From Chromatiales bacterium (GTDB taxonomy: Bacteria > Pseudomonadota > Gammaproteobacteria > UBA6429 > Thiohalophilaceae): 7,865 bases of DNA. This document shows positions 1-6,665 of the stretch, in pieces. The position numbers were made by a program, and so were the translations under genes. The notes beneath the pieces are model-generated. The model did no database searches. It saw only the letters and a program-made list of their open reading frames with translations, and was not told the origin of the DNA. Where the stretch lies: positions 1 to 7,865 of the forward strand of contig JAHEDB010000088.1 in the NCBI GenBank assembly GCA_024641465.1. Direction: 5' to 3'. Positions within the stretch are counted from its first letter, which is position 1; each line of letters starts with the position of its first letter.

Positions 1-375
1 GACATGCGCCCTGACACGGGCTCTGACCTCTTCGGGTTGTACCGGTTTAGTGATGTAATCCACCCCACCGGAGGTAAAGGCCTTGATCCGGTCTTCGATA
101 TGCTGCAATGCGCTGACAAAAATAATCGGAATGTTCCGGGTACGCTCATTCTGTTTTAATTTTGAACACACCTCATAGCCATCGATACCTGGCATCATGA
201 TATCCAGCAGGATCAGATCCGGCACATCTTTTTGCTCGATGATCTGCAGGGCATTTTCGCCATTGATAGCGGCCTTGACCTTGTAATCCATACGCAGAAT
301 ATTGCTCAACACATCAATATTCTCCGGCTGGTCATCGACGACCAGGATAGTAGCTTTAATCTGTTCCGTGTTCAT
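1..375 (-). CDS. Response regulator, N-terminal receiver domain (3' end cut by window edge)
   Basis: The visible 125 residues form one complete CheY-like receiver domain. It accepts phosphate from a histidine kinase or HPt domain and works in the cytoplasm. Seen: acidic pair Asp14-Asp15 in LVVDDQPEN, phosphoacceptor Asp58 in LLDIMMPGIDGYE, switch Ser88 in IFVSAL and Lys110 in DYITKPV. The frame is still open at base 1, so the output domain is outside the window. The opening and the RARVRAHV ending are common in regulators that continue into GGDEF, HD-GYP, cyclase or kinase modules, but none can be chosen here. The start at 375 is preferred because AGGA lies 6 bases upstream; an in-frame ATG at 381 would add only two residues and abuts the AGGA. 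It is the last visible gene of the operon, 53 bases after the hybrid kinase. From residue 61 on, about half its residues match the receiver of the gene at 5509-6642. Confidence 0.93.
   Translation of the reverse strand, partial: MNTEQIKATILVVDDQPENIDVLSNILRMDYKVKAAINGENALQIIEQKDVPDLILLDIMMPGIDGYEVCSKLKQNERTRNIPIIFVSALQHIEDRIKAFTSGGVDYITKPVQPEEVRARVRAHV
40..60 (-). repeat. 21-base sequence shared with 6307-6327 (copy 1)
   Basis: The 21 bases are identical to 6307-6327 and in both places encode DYITKPV, the conserved lysine loop of a receiver. All seven codons are the same. It is coding sequence shared by two paralogous receivers, not a mobile repeat. Confidence 0.7.
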
Positions 376-381
376 ATCCAT

Positions 382-387
382 TCCTGT
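382..387 (-). promoter_or_regulatory. Ribosome binding site for the receiver gene starting at 375
   Basis: On the minus strand ACAGGA precedes ATG-GAT-ATG. The AGGA core is 6 bases from the ATG at 375 and directly touches the ATG at 381, which favours 375 as the start. The rest of the 53-base gap (376-428) has no clear promoter and no hairpin followed by a T-run. Confidence 0.55.
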
Positions 388-428
388 TATGTCCTTGCAG
401 CTTTCATTGGACAACGTACCGGCAGATA

Positions 429-3400
429 CTATGCCGCGCGCAATTTTTCCGTCAGTCTATTCAAACAATCCAAGGCAACCTTGAATTCATAGCGATTGAC
501 ATGTTTGGCAATCTTACCGATATCATCTGCATAGAAACTGTTTTCCAGACCTATGCTAATCTTATCAATCCTGTCAGTGGCATCGGTATCATCGTCAGCC
601 AACAAAACGGCCAGCGCATCAAGCTCAGATAAGAGTTTGGTGCGGTCCAGCGGGTGATTTACCGGTTCACTAGCAGTCTTATCTGACAAATCCGCCTTAC
701 CAAGGGACTGAATAACCGGCATTAGCTCCTGCTCAAGCTTTTTGTATAACTCTTTAATTTGCTTTTTGCCGGCCTTTTTCTTAATCGCATCCTGCAGCTC
801 CTTGGCCGCCTGCTGTATTCCGTTGGCGCCAATATTACCGGCGGTGCCCTTGAGGGTATGGGCGAGCCGCTCCGCCGTTTCATGATCGCCCATGGCCATG
901 GCCGCTGTGAAATGCTCGATAAATTCGACTTCATCGATAAACTTCTTGAGCAGTTTTTTGTATAGCGACAGCTTACCATTGCAGGTTTCCAGCCCTGCCC
1001 GCGTATCGATGCCAGGGATTGACAGGTGCATGACGATTTCCTTTTGTTTAACATCCGTTGCAGGCAGTAACTGATGACTTGCGGCAGGCCGAATCCACTT
1101 CGCCATCGTTTCCAGCATCACTTCCACCTTGATGGGTTTGACAATCACGTCATTCATACCCGTGGCGAGAATATCTTCCCGATCTGATGCAAGGGCGTCG
1201 GCGGTGAGGGCGATGATCGGTAATGATTGGTATTGTGCGTTGCGCCGAATAATGCGTGTCGCCTCCAGACCATCCATGACCGGCATGTGCACATCCATGA
1301 GGATGCCATCGAACTGCTCCTGTTCCAGACATTCGAGCGCCTGTTGGCCGTTGGCGGCGCTGCCCGTGCGGATCCCCACATCGTGTAACAACTCCAGCGC
1401 CAGTTCCATATTCAGTTCATTGTCCTCAACGACCAATACACGGGCGCCTGCCAGACGTGTGGCCGGCTTGACACGCACGGCACCCTGGCCGGATATCGCC
1501 AGTTGTTTTTGCTCTTCATGTCTGAAGGCGCTAAGGATGGCATCCAGTAAAGAGGAAGGGCTGATCGGTTTTACCAGCGTGTTGCTTATCGCCAGGCCCT
1601 GAATCTCGGTTGCCAGGTCTTCGGCGTTATAGGCCGTGACCATCATCACCACTGGCGGGGCCGGAGATTTTGTCTGGCCCAGGATCACCCTGGCGCCATC
1701 CACGCCGCTCTGGCCCGGCATTTTCCAGTCCATCAAGACCAGACGGTAGGGATTACCACGCTGCTCCGCGGTTTCTACCGCGCTGATCGCCTCATTGCAG
1801 GTCGCCGCCGTATCCACCTTAAATCCAAACCCCTCAAGGGTTTCACCGAGGATCGTTCGTGCGCTTTCGCTGTCATCCACCACCAGTACGCGCAGGTCAG
1901 CCATGTCGCCGGGTAGTGCGTGATCGACCCTGGTAATCTGCTGACCACGACCAAAGGTAATATTAAAATGGAAACTACTGCCAACGCCGGGCTCGCTTTC
2001 AAAACTGATATCCCCTCCCATCAGGTTGACCATACGCTTGACGATCACCAGGCCCAGGCCAGTCCCACCGTACTTGCGTGTAATGGATGCATCGGCCTGT
2101 GAGAATGATTTAAACATGCGTTGTTGTTTATCAGGTTCGATACCGATACCGGTATCACGCACGGTAAATCTCAGCTCGACCTGCTGGTCTTTTTCCGCCA
2201 CCAGTTCGACACTCAGCACCACTTCACCGTGTTCGGTGAATTTCACCGCATTACTCGTCAGATTCACCAGCACTTGCAATAAACGCGTCGGGTCGCCCAG
2301 CAGGCGTTGCGGTATTGTCTTGCCGATGGAAAACAGAAATTCCAGGCCTTTTTCCTGCGCCTTTAACACCACCAGGTGCGTCAGTTTGTCGAGCACCTCG
2401 TCAAGCTGGAAATCAATAGTCTCCAGGCTTAGCTGACCGGCCTCAATCTTGGAAAAATCGAGGATGTCATTGATGATATGCAGCAATGATTCGGCTGAAC
2501 TAACGACCTTGTTCAGATAGCTCTGTTGCTTTGGCTTAAGCTCCGTATTCAACACCAGGTTCGACATGCCGATGATTGCATTCATCGGAGTGCGGATTTC
2601 ATGACTCATCACCGCCAGAAATTCTGACTTGGTGCGATTGGCCATTTCTGCCGCTTCAATGGCCTCCAGCAGGTTCTGTTCCGTGAACTTGCTCTCAGTT
2701 ACATCAAAATGCAGACCGTGCACAGCGGTGGCCTGGCCCGTCTCATCACGCTCAACATAACCGGTTACATGGATATAGGTAATTTCTCTATCCAGCCTTC
2801 GAATACGATAATCCAGCATAAATGAGCTGGTAGTAGAGTTTTGCAAGGCTTGCGTAAATGATTTACTGGCATTATCTAAATCATCTTCATGCACACGTTT
2901 TGCCCAGTCTTCGAACTGTCCGCCGAAATCACGACCCGTTATGCCATATATCGCGAAGGAGCGTTCATCCCAGAACAACGCGCCGGTTTGTACATCAAAA
3001 TGGAAATACCCGGCGCCGGCGGCTGACAAGGCCAGGCGTAACACCCGTTCATTCGTGGCAATATCCTGCATGGCCTGGTCAATGGCGTGCTGTGCCTTTT
3101 TCTGTTCGGTAATATCATGCACGATACCGATCATATATAAGGGACTACCACTCACATCCCGTTCAATCTCACCCTGCTCCCGGACGTATCTGATCTCCCC
3201 ATCAGGCAAAACAACACGATGTTCGATATCGTAGGGGATATCAGGATCCGTCACACTCGCATTGACGGCCCTGGTTACCGCATCGCGGTCGTCACGATGG
3301 ATGGTTTCGACGAAGGCCTGATAGGTCGCTTCGAATTGTTGTGGACTCAAGCCGAAAATGCGATAGATTTCATCTGACCAGGCCAGGGCGCCAGAGACGA

Positions 3401-5489
3401 TATCCCAGTTCCAGCTCCCCAGATGGGCGATATGCTGCGCGCGGTTGAGAACAGTCTGTGAGCGATGTAGTTCGGCGGTGCGTTGATTAACCCGATTCTC
3501 CAACTCACTATTCAGGTTACGCAGCTGTTCCTCAGCCTTCAAACGCTCAGTCATATCACTAAACGTCACCACGGCGCCAATAATCTCACCGTTGTTGTAA
3601 ATCGGTTTACTGGTATAGTCGGCCGGAAAACTACTGCCGTCCTTGCGCCATAACACCTCATCGCTGACATGGTGGGTCGCGCCATCCATAAAGGCGGCGT
3701 ACATGGGACACTGCTCCCTGTGATACGGGCTGCCATCGGCATGGCTATGATGAATCAGGGAATGCATTGGTTCGCCAATCAGATCTTCCGGCTCATAGCC
3801 GAGCATGCTTGCCGCCGCACGGTTAACGAAGACCGTTTCGCCCTTAATGTTCAGGCCATAGATCCCCTCCCCTGCGGATTCGAGGATTTGTCGGTTCAGC
3901 GCCTCGCTTTCCATCAGTGCGCTGGTGCGCTCCTCGACCAACGAGGCCAGATCTTCCTGATAACGCTGTAGCTTTTGTTCGGTCTCTTTCTCTTGCGTCA
4001 GGTCACGGACAATGGCCACAAAGATATTTTTATCACCGAGCGTGATCTTGCTCAACCCGATACTGGCTGGAAAAGTACTGCCATCCTTACGCAAGCCTTC
4101 AAGATTCGTCCTTGCCCCAACCAGCCTGGTGTGTCCTGTTCGCTGGTGATTACTTATATACGATGCGTGTTGCTCTTTATGCGATTCAGGCACAATGATG
4201 TCAACATTCCGACCCAGAGCTTCATCTCTCGAATACTGAAACAGCTGCTCCGCCGCCAGGTTAAAGGTCTGAATAATACCTGTATCATCGATGGTAATAA
4301 TCCCGTCGGCGGCATTCTCCAGCACTACCCGCAAATAGGCCTCGGATTCCTCGACCTCGGCCTGGTTTTTTTTGCGCAACATCCGAATGAAATAGACAAA
4401 ACCAATAATGGATAGTACGGCAAGGGCGAGCATGGTCAGAACAATGGCCTGGGTTTTACGGTAGGGCTCCAGCGCCTCATATTCGGCGATCTCGGTAGCC
4501 ATGCCGATTCCCAGTTGATCGTCCCACAGCCAGGCACTCAGCACCGGTACGCCGCGGTAGTTGCGATAACCGCCCATACTATCGCCGGACTGACCGGATA
4601 TTGCGCTCCGTGCCATCAGTCCAAGGTGTGATTGTGTCGATGTCTCGTCATGTACACTTCCCTTGACTGACTCGAGCGTAAGGTCGCGCAACTCAATATT
4701 ATGAATACTGCTTTGCCCGTCTTTTAAATAACCGGCTTTCATCAATTGATTATGGAAGCGACTCTCGGTCACTAATCTGGCGTGTTTATCGAACACAATG
4801 GTCTCGCCCGTTTCACCAAGCCTGCCACTCCAGGCAATACTGTTAATCGTCTGGTTTGGGTTCATGCGCACGGCCAGTGCGGCGAAGACTATTTGACGAC
4901 TGTCCCGTATCGGAACCATATAAAACATCGATACGTGCGAATCATCAACGCTGCGATGATCCTCATCCTCATAGTGCTCATCGTGTATGGGGGGGACAAA
5001 TTGCGGTATCCCGGCAAATACTCTGGCCAGGGTGACCGGGTAATGTGTTGCAATTATGTGTTTTTTACCAATCTGCTTATGATCCATCGATGTGAGACTG
5101 GTGTAATCCGGCGCAATGACATCAACCCCCATGCCACCAAGATGGGTCATATATTTTTTGAAATATTGTTTCAGCAACTCTTGCGCAGGGTGGTTTTTCT
5201 TCTTTACCACATCTGGTCCGGCAAGCTCCAGAGACTTGACATTTCGGACCACTTCATCGGTGATAACCTCGCCGGCATCAAAGTAAAGATTATCCAGCCA
5301 TATACGGCTGATGGTGTCGTGTGAGGTATTTAGAATGGTTTTCAGGCTGTCTATCGTGTGTCGCCGCACCTCATGCTCAACCCTGCCGAGTCCGGACTTA
5401 ATTACTGCAATAAGAAACAACAACAGCAAAGGACCAATCACATAGGGCCAGCGATTTGATTTTGTCTGCGTTACTTTACCATGCACCAT
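429..5489 (-). CDS. Membrane hybrid sensor histidine kinase: Cache-like sensor, 4 PAS, HisKA, HATPase_c, 2 receivers, HPt
   Basis: A 1686-residue inner-membrane kinase carrying a whole phosphorelay. Seen in order: short cytoplasmic start, TM1 about 14-34, periplasmic sensor 35-345, TM2 about 346-368, four PAS domains between 384 and 935, HisKA 951-1017 with His963 in MSHEIRTPMN, HATPase_c about 1063-1180 (N-box Asn1076/Asn1080, G1 DTGIG at 1112, F-box near 1126, G2 GGTGLGL at 1141), receiver 1 at 1199-1322 (Asp1254, Lys1307), receiver 2 at 1348-1466 (Asp1399, Lys1451), HPt 1490-1597 with His1544 in AHTLKG, and a helical tail 1601-1686. There is no obvious HAMP; TM2 leads almost directly into PAS 1. 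All catalytic and acceptor residues are present, so it should be active. The layout resembles BarA-type unorthodox kinases but with many more PAS domains, so no gene symbol is given. It starts 19 bases after the preceding gene. The sensed signal is unknown. Confidence 0.97.
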   Translation of the reverse strand: MVHGKVTQTKSNRWPYVIGPLLLLFLIAVIKSGLGRVEHEVRRHTIDSLKTILNTSHDTISRIWLDNLYFDAGEVITDEVVRNVKSLELAGPDVVKKKNHPAQELLKQYFKKYMTHLGGMGVDVIAPDYTSLTSMDHKQIGKKHIIATHYPVTLARVFAGIPQFVPPIHDEHYEDEDHRSVDDSHVSMFYMVPIRDSRQIVFAALAVRMNPNQTINSIAWSGRLGETGETIVFDKHARLVTESRFHNQLMKAGYLKDGQSSIHNIELRDLTLESVKGSVHDETSTQSHLGLMARSAISGQSGDSMGGYRNYRGVPVLSAWLWDDQLGIGMATEIAEYEALEPYRKTQAIVLTMLALAVLSIIGFVYFIRMLRKKNQAEVEESEAYLRVVLENAADGIITIDDTGIIQTFNLAAEQLFQYSRDEALGRNVDIIVPESHKEQHASYISNHQRTGHTRLVGARTNLEGLRKDGSTFPASIGLSKITLGDKNIFVAIVRDLTQEKETEQKLQRYQEDLASLVEERTSALMESEALNRQILESAGEGIYGLNIKGETVFVNRAAASMLGYEPEDLIGEPMHSLIHHSHADGSPYHREQCPMYAAFMDGATHHVSDEVLWRKDGSSFPADYTSKPIYNNGEIIGAVVTFSDMTERLKAEEQLRNLNSELENRVNQRTAELHRSQTVLNRAQHIAHLGSWNWDIVSGALAWSDEIYRIFGLSPQQFEATYQAFVETIHRDDRDAVTRAVNASVTDPDIPYDIEHRVVLPDGEIRYVREQGEIERDVSGSPLYMIGIVHDITEQKKAQHAIDQAMQDIATNERVLRLALSAAGAGYFHFDVQTGALFWDERSFAIYGITGRDFGGQFEDWAKRVHEDDLDNASKSFTQALQNSTTSSFMLDYRIRRLDREITYIHVTGYVERDETGQATAVHGLHFDVTESKFTEQNLLEAIEAAEMANRTKSEFLAVMSHEIRTPMNAIIGMSNLVLNTELKPKQQSYLNKVVSSAESLLHIINDILDFSKIEAGQLSLETIDFQLDEVLDKLTHLVVLKAQEKGLEFLFSIGKTIPQRLLGDPTRLLQVLVNLTSNAVKFTEHGEVVLSVELVAEKDQQVELRFTVRDTGIGIEPDKQQRMFKSFSQADASITRKYGGTGLGLVIVKRMVNLMGGDISFESEPGVGSSFHFNITFGRGQQITRVDHALPGDMADLRVLVVDDSESARTILGETLEGFGFKVDTAATCNEAISAVETAEQRGNPYRLVLMDWKMPGQSGVDGARVILGQTKSPAPPVVMMVTAYNAEDLATEIQGLAISNTLVKPISPSSLLDAILSAFRHEEQKQLAISGQGAVRVKPATRLAGARVLVVEDNELNMELALELLHDVGIRTGSAANGQQALECLEQEQFDGILMDVHMPVMDGLEATRIIRRNAQYQSLPIIALTADALASDREDILATGMNDVIVKPIKVEVMLETMAKWIRPAASHQLLPATDVKQKEIVMHLSIPGIDTRAGLETCNGKLSLYKKLLKKFIDEVEFIEHFTAAMAMGDHETAERLAHTLKGTAGNIGANGIQQAAKELQDAIKKKAGKKQIKELYKKLEQELMPVIQSLGKADLSDKTASEPVNHPLDRTKLLSELDALAVLLADDDTDATDRIDKISIGLENSFYADDIGKIAKHVNRYEFKVALDCLNRLTEKLRAA
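432..1895 (-). other. Receiver 1, receiver 2, HPt and helical tail of the hybrid kinase (residues 1199-1686)
   Basis: Receiver 1 runs from about 1895 to 1524 with Asp1205/1206, Asp1254 in LMDWKMP, Thr1285 and Lys1307. Receiver 2 runs from about 1448 to 1092 with Glu1355/Asp1356, Asp1399 in LMDVHMPVMDG, Thr1429 and Lys1451. HPt runs from about 1022 to 699 with His1544 in HTLKGTAGN. The last 86 residues (689-432) are predicted helical, with the pattern LDALAVLLADDDTDATDRI and later EFKVALDCLNRL. From memory, similar tails follow the HPt in other large hybrid kinases. It has no HxxKG motif, so it is not a second HPt. Confidence 0.88.
1950..2639 (-). other. HisKA and HATPase_c kinase core (residues 951-1180)
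   Basis: His963 (codon at 2601-2603) sits in SHEIRTPMNAIIG, the H-box of HisKA kinases. The ATP-binding part has NLTSNAVKF, DTGIGI, MFKSFSQAD and GGTGLGL in the usual order. No key residue is missing, so autophosphorylation is expected. This is the only kinase core visible in the window. Confidence 0.95.
2685..4340 (-). other. Four consecutive PAS domains of the hybrid kinase (residues 384-935)
   Basis: PAS 1 (about 384-500) opens with ENAADGIITIDD and ends VAIVRDLTQEKE. PAS 2 (about 530-650) opens with ESAGEGIYGLN and ends VVTFSDMTERLKAEE. PAS 3 (about 677-800) has AHLGSWNWDI, a DGEIRYV strand and ends GIVHDITEQKKAQ. PAS 4 (about 814-935) has AGAGYFHFDVQTG and ends GLHFDVTESK. PAS 3 and 4 look like the PAS_3 subfamily. 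Predicted coiled linkers with the pattern LVEERTSAL and LENRVNQRTAEL separate PAS 1/2 and 2/3, which fits signalling helices. No cofactor can be assigned with confidence. Confidence 0.85.
4455..5387 (-). other. Periplasmic Cache-like sensor domain of the hybrid kinase (residues 35-345)
   Basis: About 310 residues lie between two strongly hydrophobic segments, as expected for an extracytoplasmic sensor. The membrane-proximal half has the pattern RLGETGETIVFDKHARLVTES, then GGYRNYRGVPVLSAW and GIGMATEI before TM2. This is typical of the second lobe of dCache-type sensors as I recall the family. The distal half is less recognisable and contains a loop rich in His, Asp and Glu (residues 169-185). 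The ligand cannot be read from sequence. Confidence 0.75.
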
Positions 5490-5501
5490 AAAACACCGTA
5501 T

Positions 5502-5510
5502 CCCTACCTC
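5502..5510 (-). promoter_or_regulatory. Weak Shine-Dalgarno overlapping the upstream stop codon
   Basis: On the minus strand the TGA of the preceding gene (5511-5509) runs straight into GAGGTAGGG. The nearest purine core, AGGG at 5502-5505, is 12 bases from the ATG at 5489, longer than ideal. With a 19-base gap this suggests that translation of the hybrid kinase is coupled to that of the upstream regulator. Coupling is inference. Confidence 0.4.
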
Positions 5511-6642
5511 AGTTTTTCACGCCGATAGCGACATTGAACTGCTGATATATATTCTTGAGGTTATATTCAATATCAACCCCTTTATAAAATGCCTTATTTG
5601 ATCGCTCCAGACAGGTTTTTGTTATTTGCTGAATATCTTCTCCCTGGTCTTCCGTCAGACCCATCACCAAAATGGCTTCACGCACCTGTTCATTCATATC
5701 CTCTATCGCGCTGATATTGTCTTTTTGCATATCCGAAAACAGGGTCTCGATATTCTTGATTGATTCCTTCATCGATACGATCATTGAATATTTTTGCTCT
5801 ATAATCATTTCATTGTTTAGCTGATGAATTTTTGCCTCCAGCCCATTACCCAACATGGCCAGGATGTCTTTAATCCGACCATACTTTGTCTCATCCCCCA
5901 ACGGCATATTCTTGACCAACAGGGAAAAGGTACTGTAATTGACGATGGTCCTGGCCCCAAAGTCGAAGAATCTGCCCTTATCTCTGGCCAGTTCCAGCAC
6001 ATTGACCTCAAGCGGCGAAACAATACCGCTATCACTCATATTCATCACCTGGCCAGGCGCATAAATTTTCAAGATCGACACCAGGTTAAATCCAGCAACA
6101 AGGTCAAAATAGCGTTTGGCGATTTCGGCATAATCAGCGGCATCCAGCACATTCTTATTAAATTCGATCACCTGTCCCAATTCACTGGAAAAGGTCATCG
6201 CCTGCATGGCCATATTTCTCGACTCAGCAGCCTGCTCATTGAGCAAGGACTGCTTCTGTTTTATTTCCAGCAGGACACTAATTTTTTTACACAGCTCATT
6301 TTCAACTACCGGTTTAGTGATGTAATCGTCCGCTCCGGCGGCATAACCCTGCATCTTTTCTTCGAGGCTGGTAAGTGCCGAAACAAATATTACCGGCATA
6401 TTTCTGGTAATTTCGTTACCCTTTATCCACTGACAAAGTTCGTAACCATCCATACCAGGCATCCTGACATCGGACAGCACCACACCGATATTCTCGTGGA
6501 AGTTTTCCAACATCTGGATTGCACGCTCACCATTCTCTGCGACCAGGGTCGAATAATCATTTTTTTCCAGAATTGCACTGTGTAAGTCGATCAATACCGG
6601 GTCATCATCGACCAGCAGGATTTTTAATTTTGACTGAGGCAT
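5509..6642 (-). CDS. Response regulator with receiver domain and unrecognised C-terminal region
   Basis: A 377-residue cytoplasmic protein. Residues about 5-125 are a full receiver: acidic residues 12-14 in LLVDDDP, phosphoacceptor Asp58 in LSDVRMPGMDGYE, switch Ser88 and Lys110 in DYITKPV. Residues about 125-165 are a likely helical linker. Residues about 166-275 alternate hydrophobic strands and helices and could be a GAF-like fold (VSILKIYAPG, GRFFDFGARTIVNY, SLLVKNMPLGDE). Residues about 276-377 look all-helical and end in YKGVDIEYNLKNIYQQF. I see no DNA-binding, GGDEF, EAL, HD-GYP, phosphatase or methyltransferase motif, so the output is unknown. It may act through protein contacts. The ATG at 6642 has GGGAG 9 bases upstream. 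It lies 23 bases after the receiver-HPt gene and 19 before the hybrid kinase, so a phosphate source in the same operon is likely. It looks AT-richer in places than the kinase core. Confidence 0.93.
   Translation of the reverse strand: MPQSKLKILLVDDDPVLIDLHSAILEKNDYSTLVAENGERAIQMLENFHENIGVVLSDVRMPGMDGYELCQWIKGNEITRNMPVIFVSALTSLEEKMQGYAAGADDYITKPVVENELCKKISVLLEIKQKQSLLNEQAAESRNMAMQAMTFSSELGQVIEFNKNVLDAADYAEIAKRYFDLVAGFNLVSILKIYAPGQVMNMSDSGIVSPLEVNVLELARDKGRFFDFGARTIVNYSTFSLLVKNMPLGDETKYGRIKDILAMLGNGLEAKIHQLNNEMIIEQKYSMIVSMKESIKNIETLFSDMQKDNISAIEDMNEQVREAILVMGLTEDQGEDIQQITKTCLERSNKAFYKGVDIEYNLKNIYQQFNVAIGVKN
6307..6327 (-). repeat. 21-base sequence shared with 40-60 (copy 2)
   Basis: This is the second copy of the DYITKPV-coding stretch, in the receiver of the 377-residue regulator. 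The flanking bases differ, and the protein similarity extends on both sides. Confidence 0.7.
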
Positions 6643-6651
6643 GGCGTTTTT

Positions 6652-6656
6652 CTCCC
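6652..6656 (-). promoter_or_regulatory. Ribosome binding site for the regulator starting at 6642
   Basis: GGGAG on the minus strand lies 9 bases before the ATG at 6642, within the 23-base gap after the upstream stop codon. It supports the ATG start, and the receiver's first strand begins only a few residues later. Confidence 0.6.
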
Positions 6657-6665
6657 GGCCCGTTA

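Noticed and set aside
379..381. Alternative ATG start for the left-edge receiver gene
   Set aside because: The AGGA directly abuts this ATG, while the ATG at 375 has a 6-base spacing. The difference is only two residues and stays slightly uncertain.
376..428. Possible terminator between the hybrid kinase and the last receiver gene
   Set aside because: Only a weak GTCC/GGAC pairing is present, with no GC-rich stem and no following T-run. Read-through is more likely.
722..1054. Minus-strand open frame of 110 codons in another frame
   Set aside because: It overlaps the HPt coding region in a shifted frame. The HPt frame carries HTLKG and is part of a continuous 1686-residue protein.
1129..1602. 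Plus-strand open frame of 157 codons, rich in Ser, Arg and Cys
   Set aside because: It is antisense to receiver 2 and the interreceiver linker. The composition is typical of a reverse-strand shadow.
1092..1895. Tandem receivers as a recent DNA duplication
   Set aside because: The two receivers share the fold and motifs but differ in most residues and bases. They are old, diverged domains and not a sequence repeat.
3669..4415. Two plus-strand open frames (100 and 146 codons)
   Set aside because: Both are antisense to PAS 1 and PAS 2, whose motifs are clear on the minus strand.
4782..5324. Plus-strand open frame of 180 codons
   Set aside because: It is antisense to the periplasmic sensor of the hybrid kinase. 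There is no recognisable motif or supporting RBS, and the minus frame is continuous with conserved domains.
1950..6300. Composition difference between the kinase core and the 377-residue regulator as a sign of gene transfer
   Set aside because: Single lines vary widely (23 of 60 G/C at 6241-6300 and 36 of 60 at 2041-2100), but these are hand-picked samples. A whole-gene count would be needed before claiming transfer.
5824..6585. Plus-strand open frame of 253 codons
   Set aside because: It lies opposite the receiver and middle region of the 377-residue regulator. The translation has no domain-like pattern, and the minus frame carries full receiver motifs.
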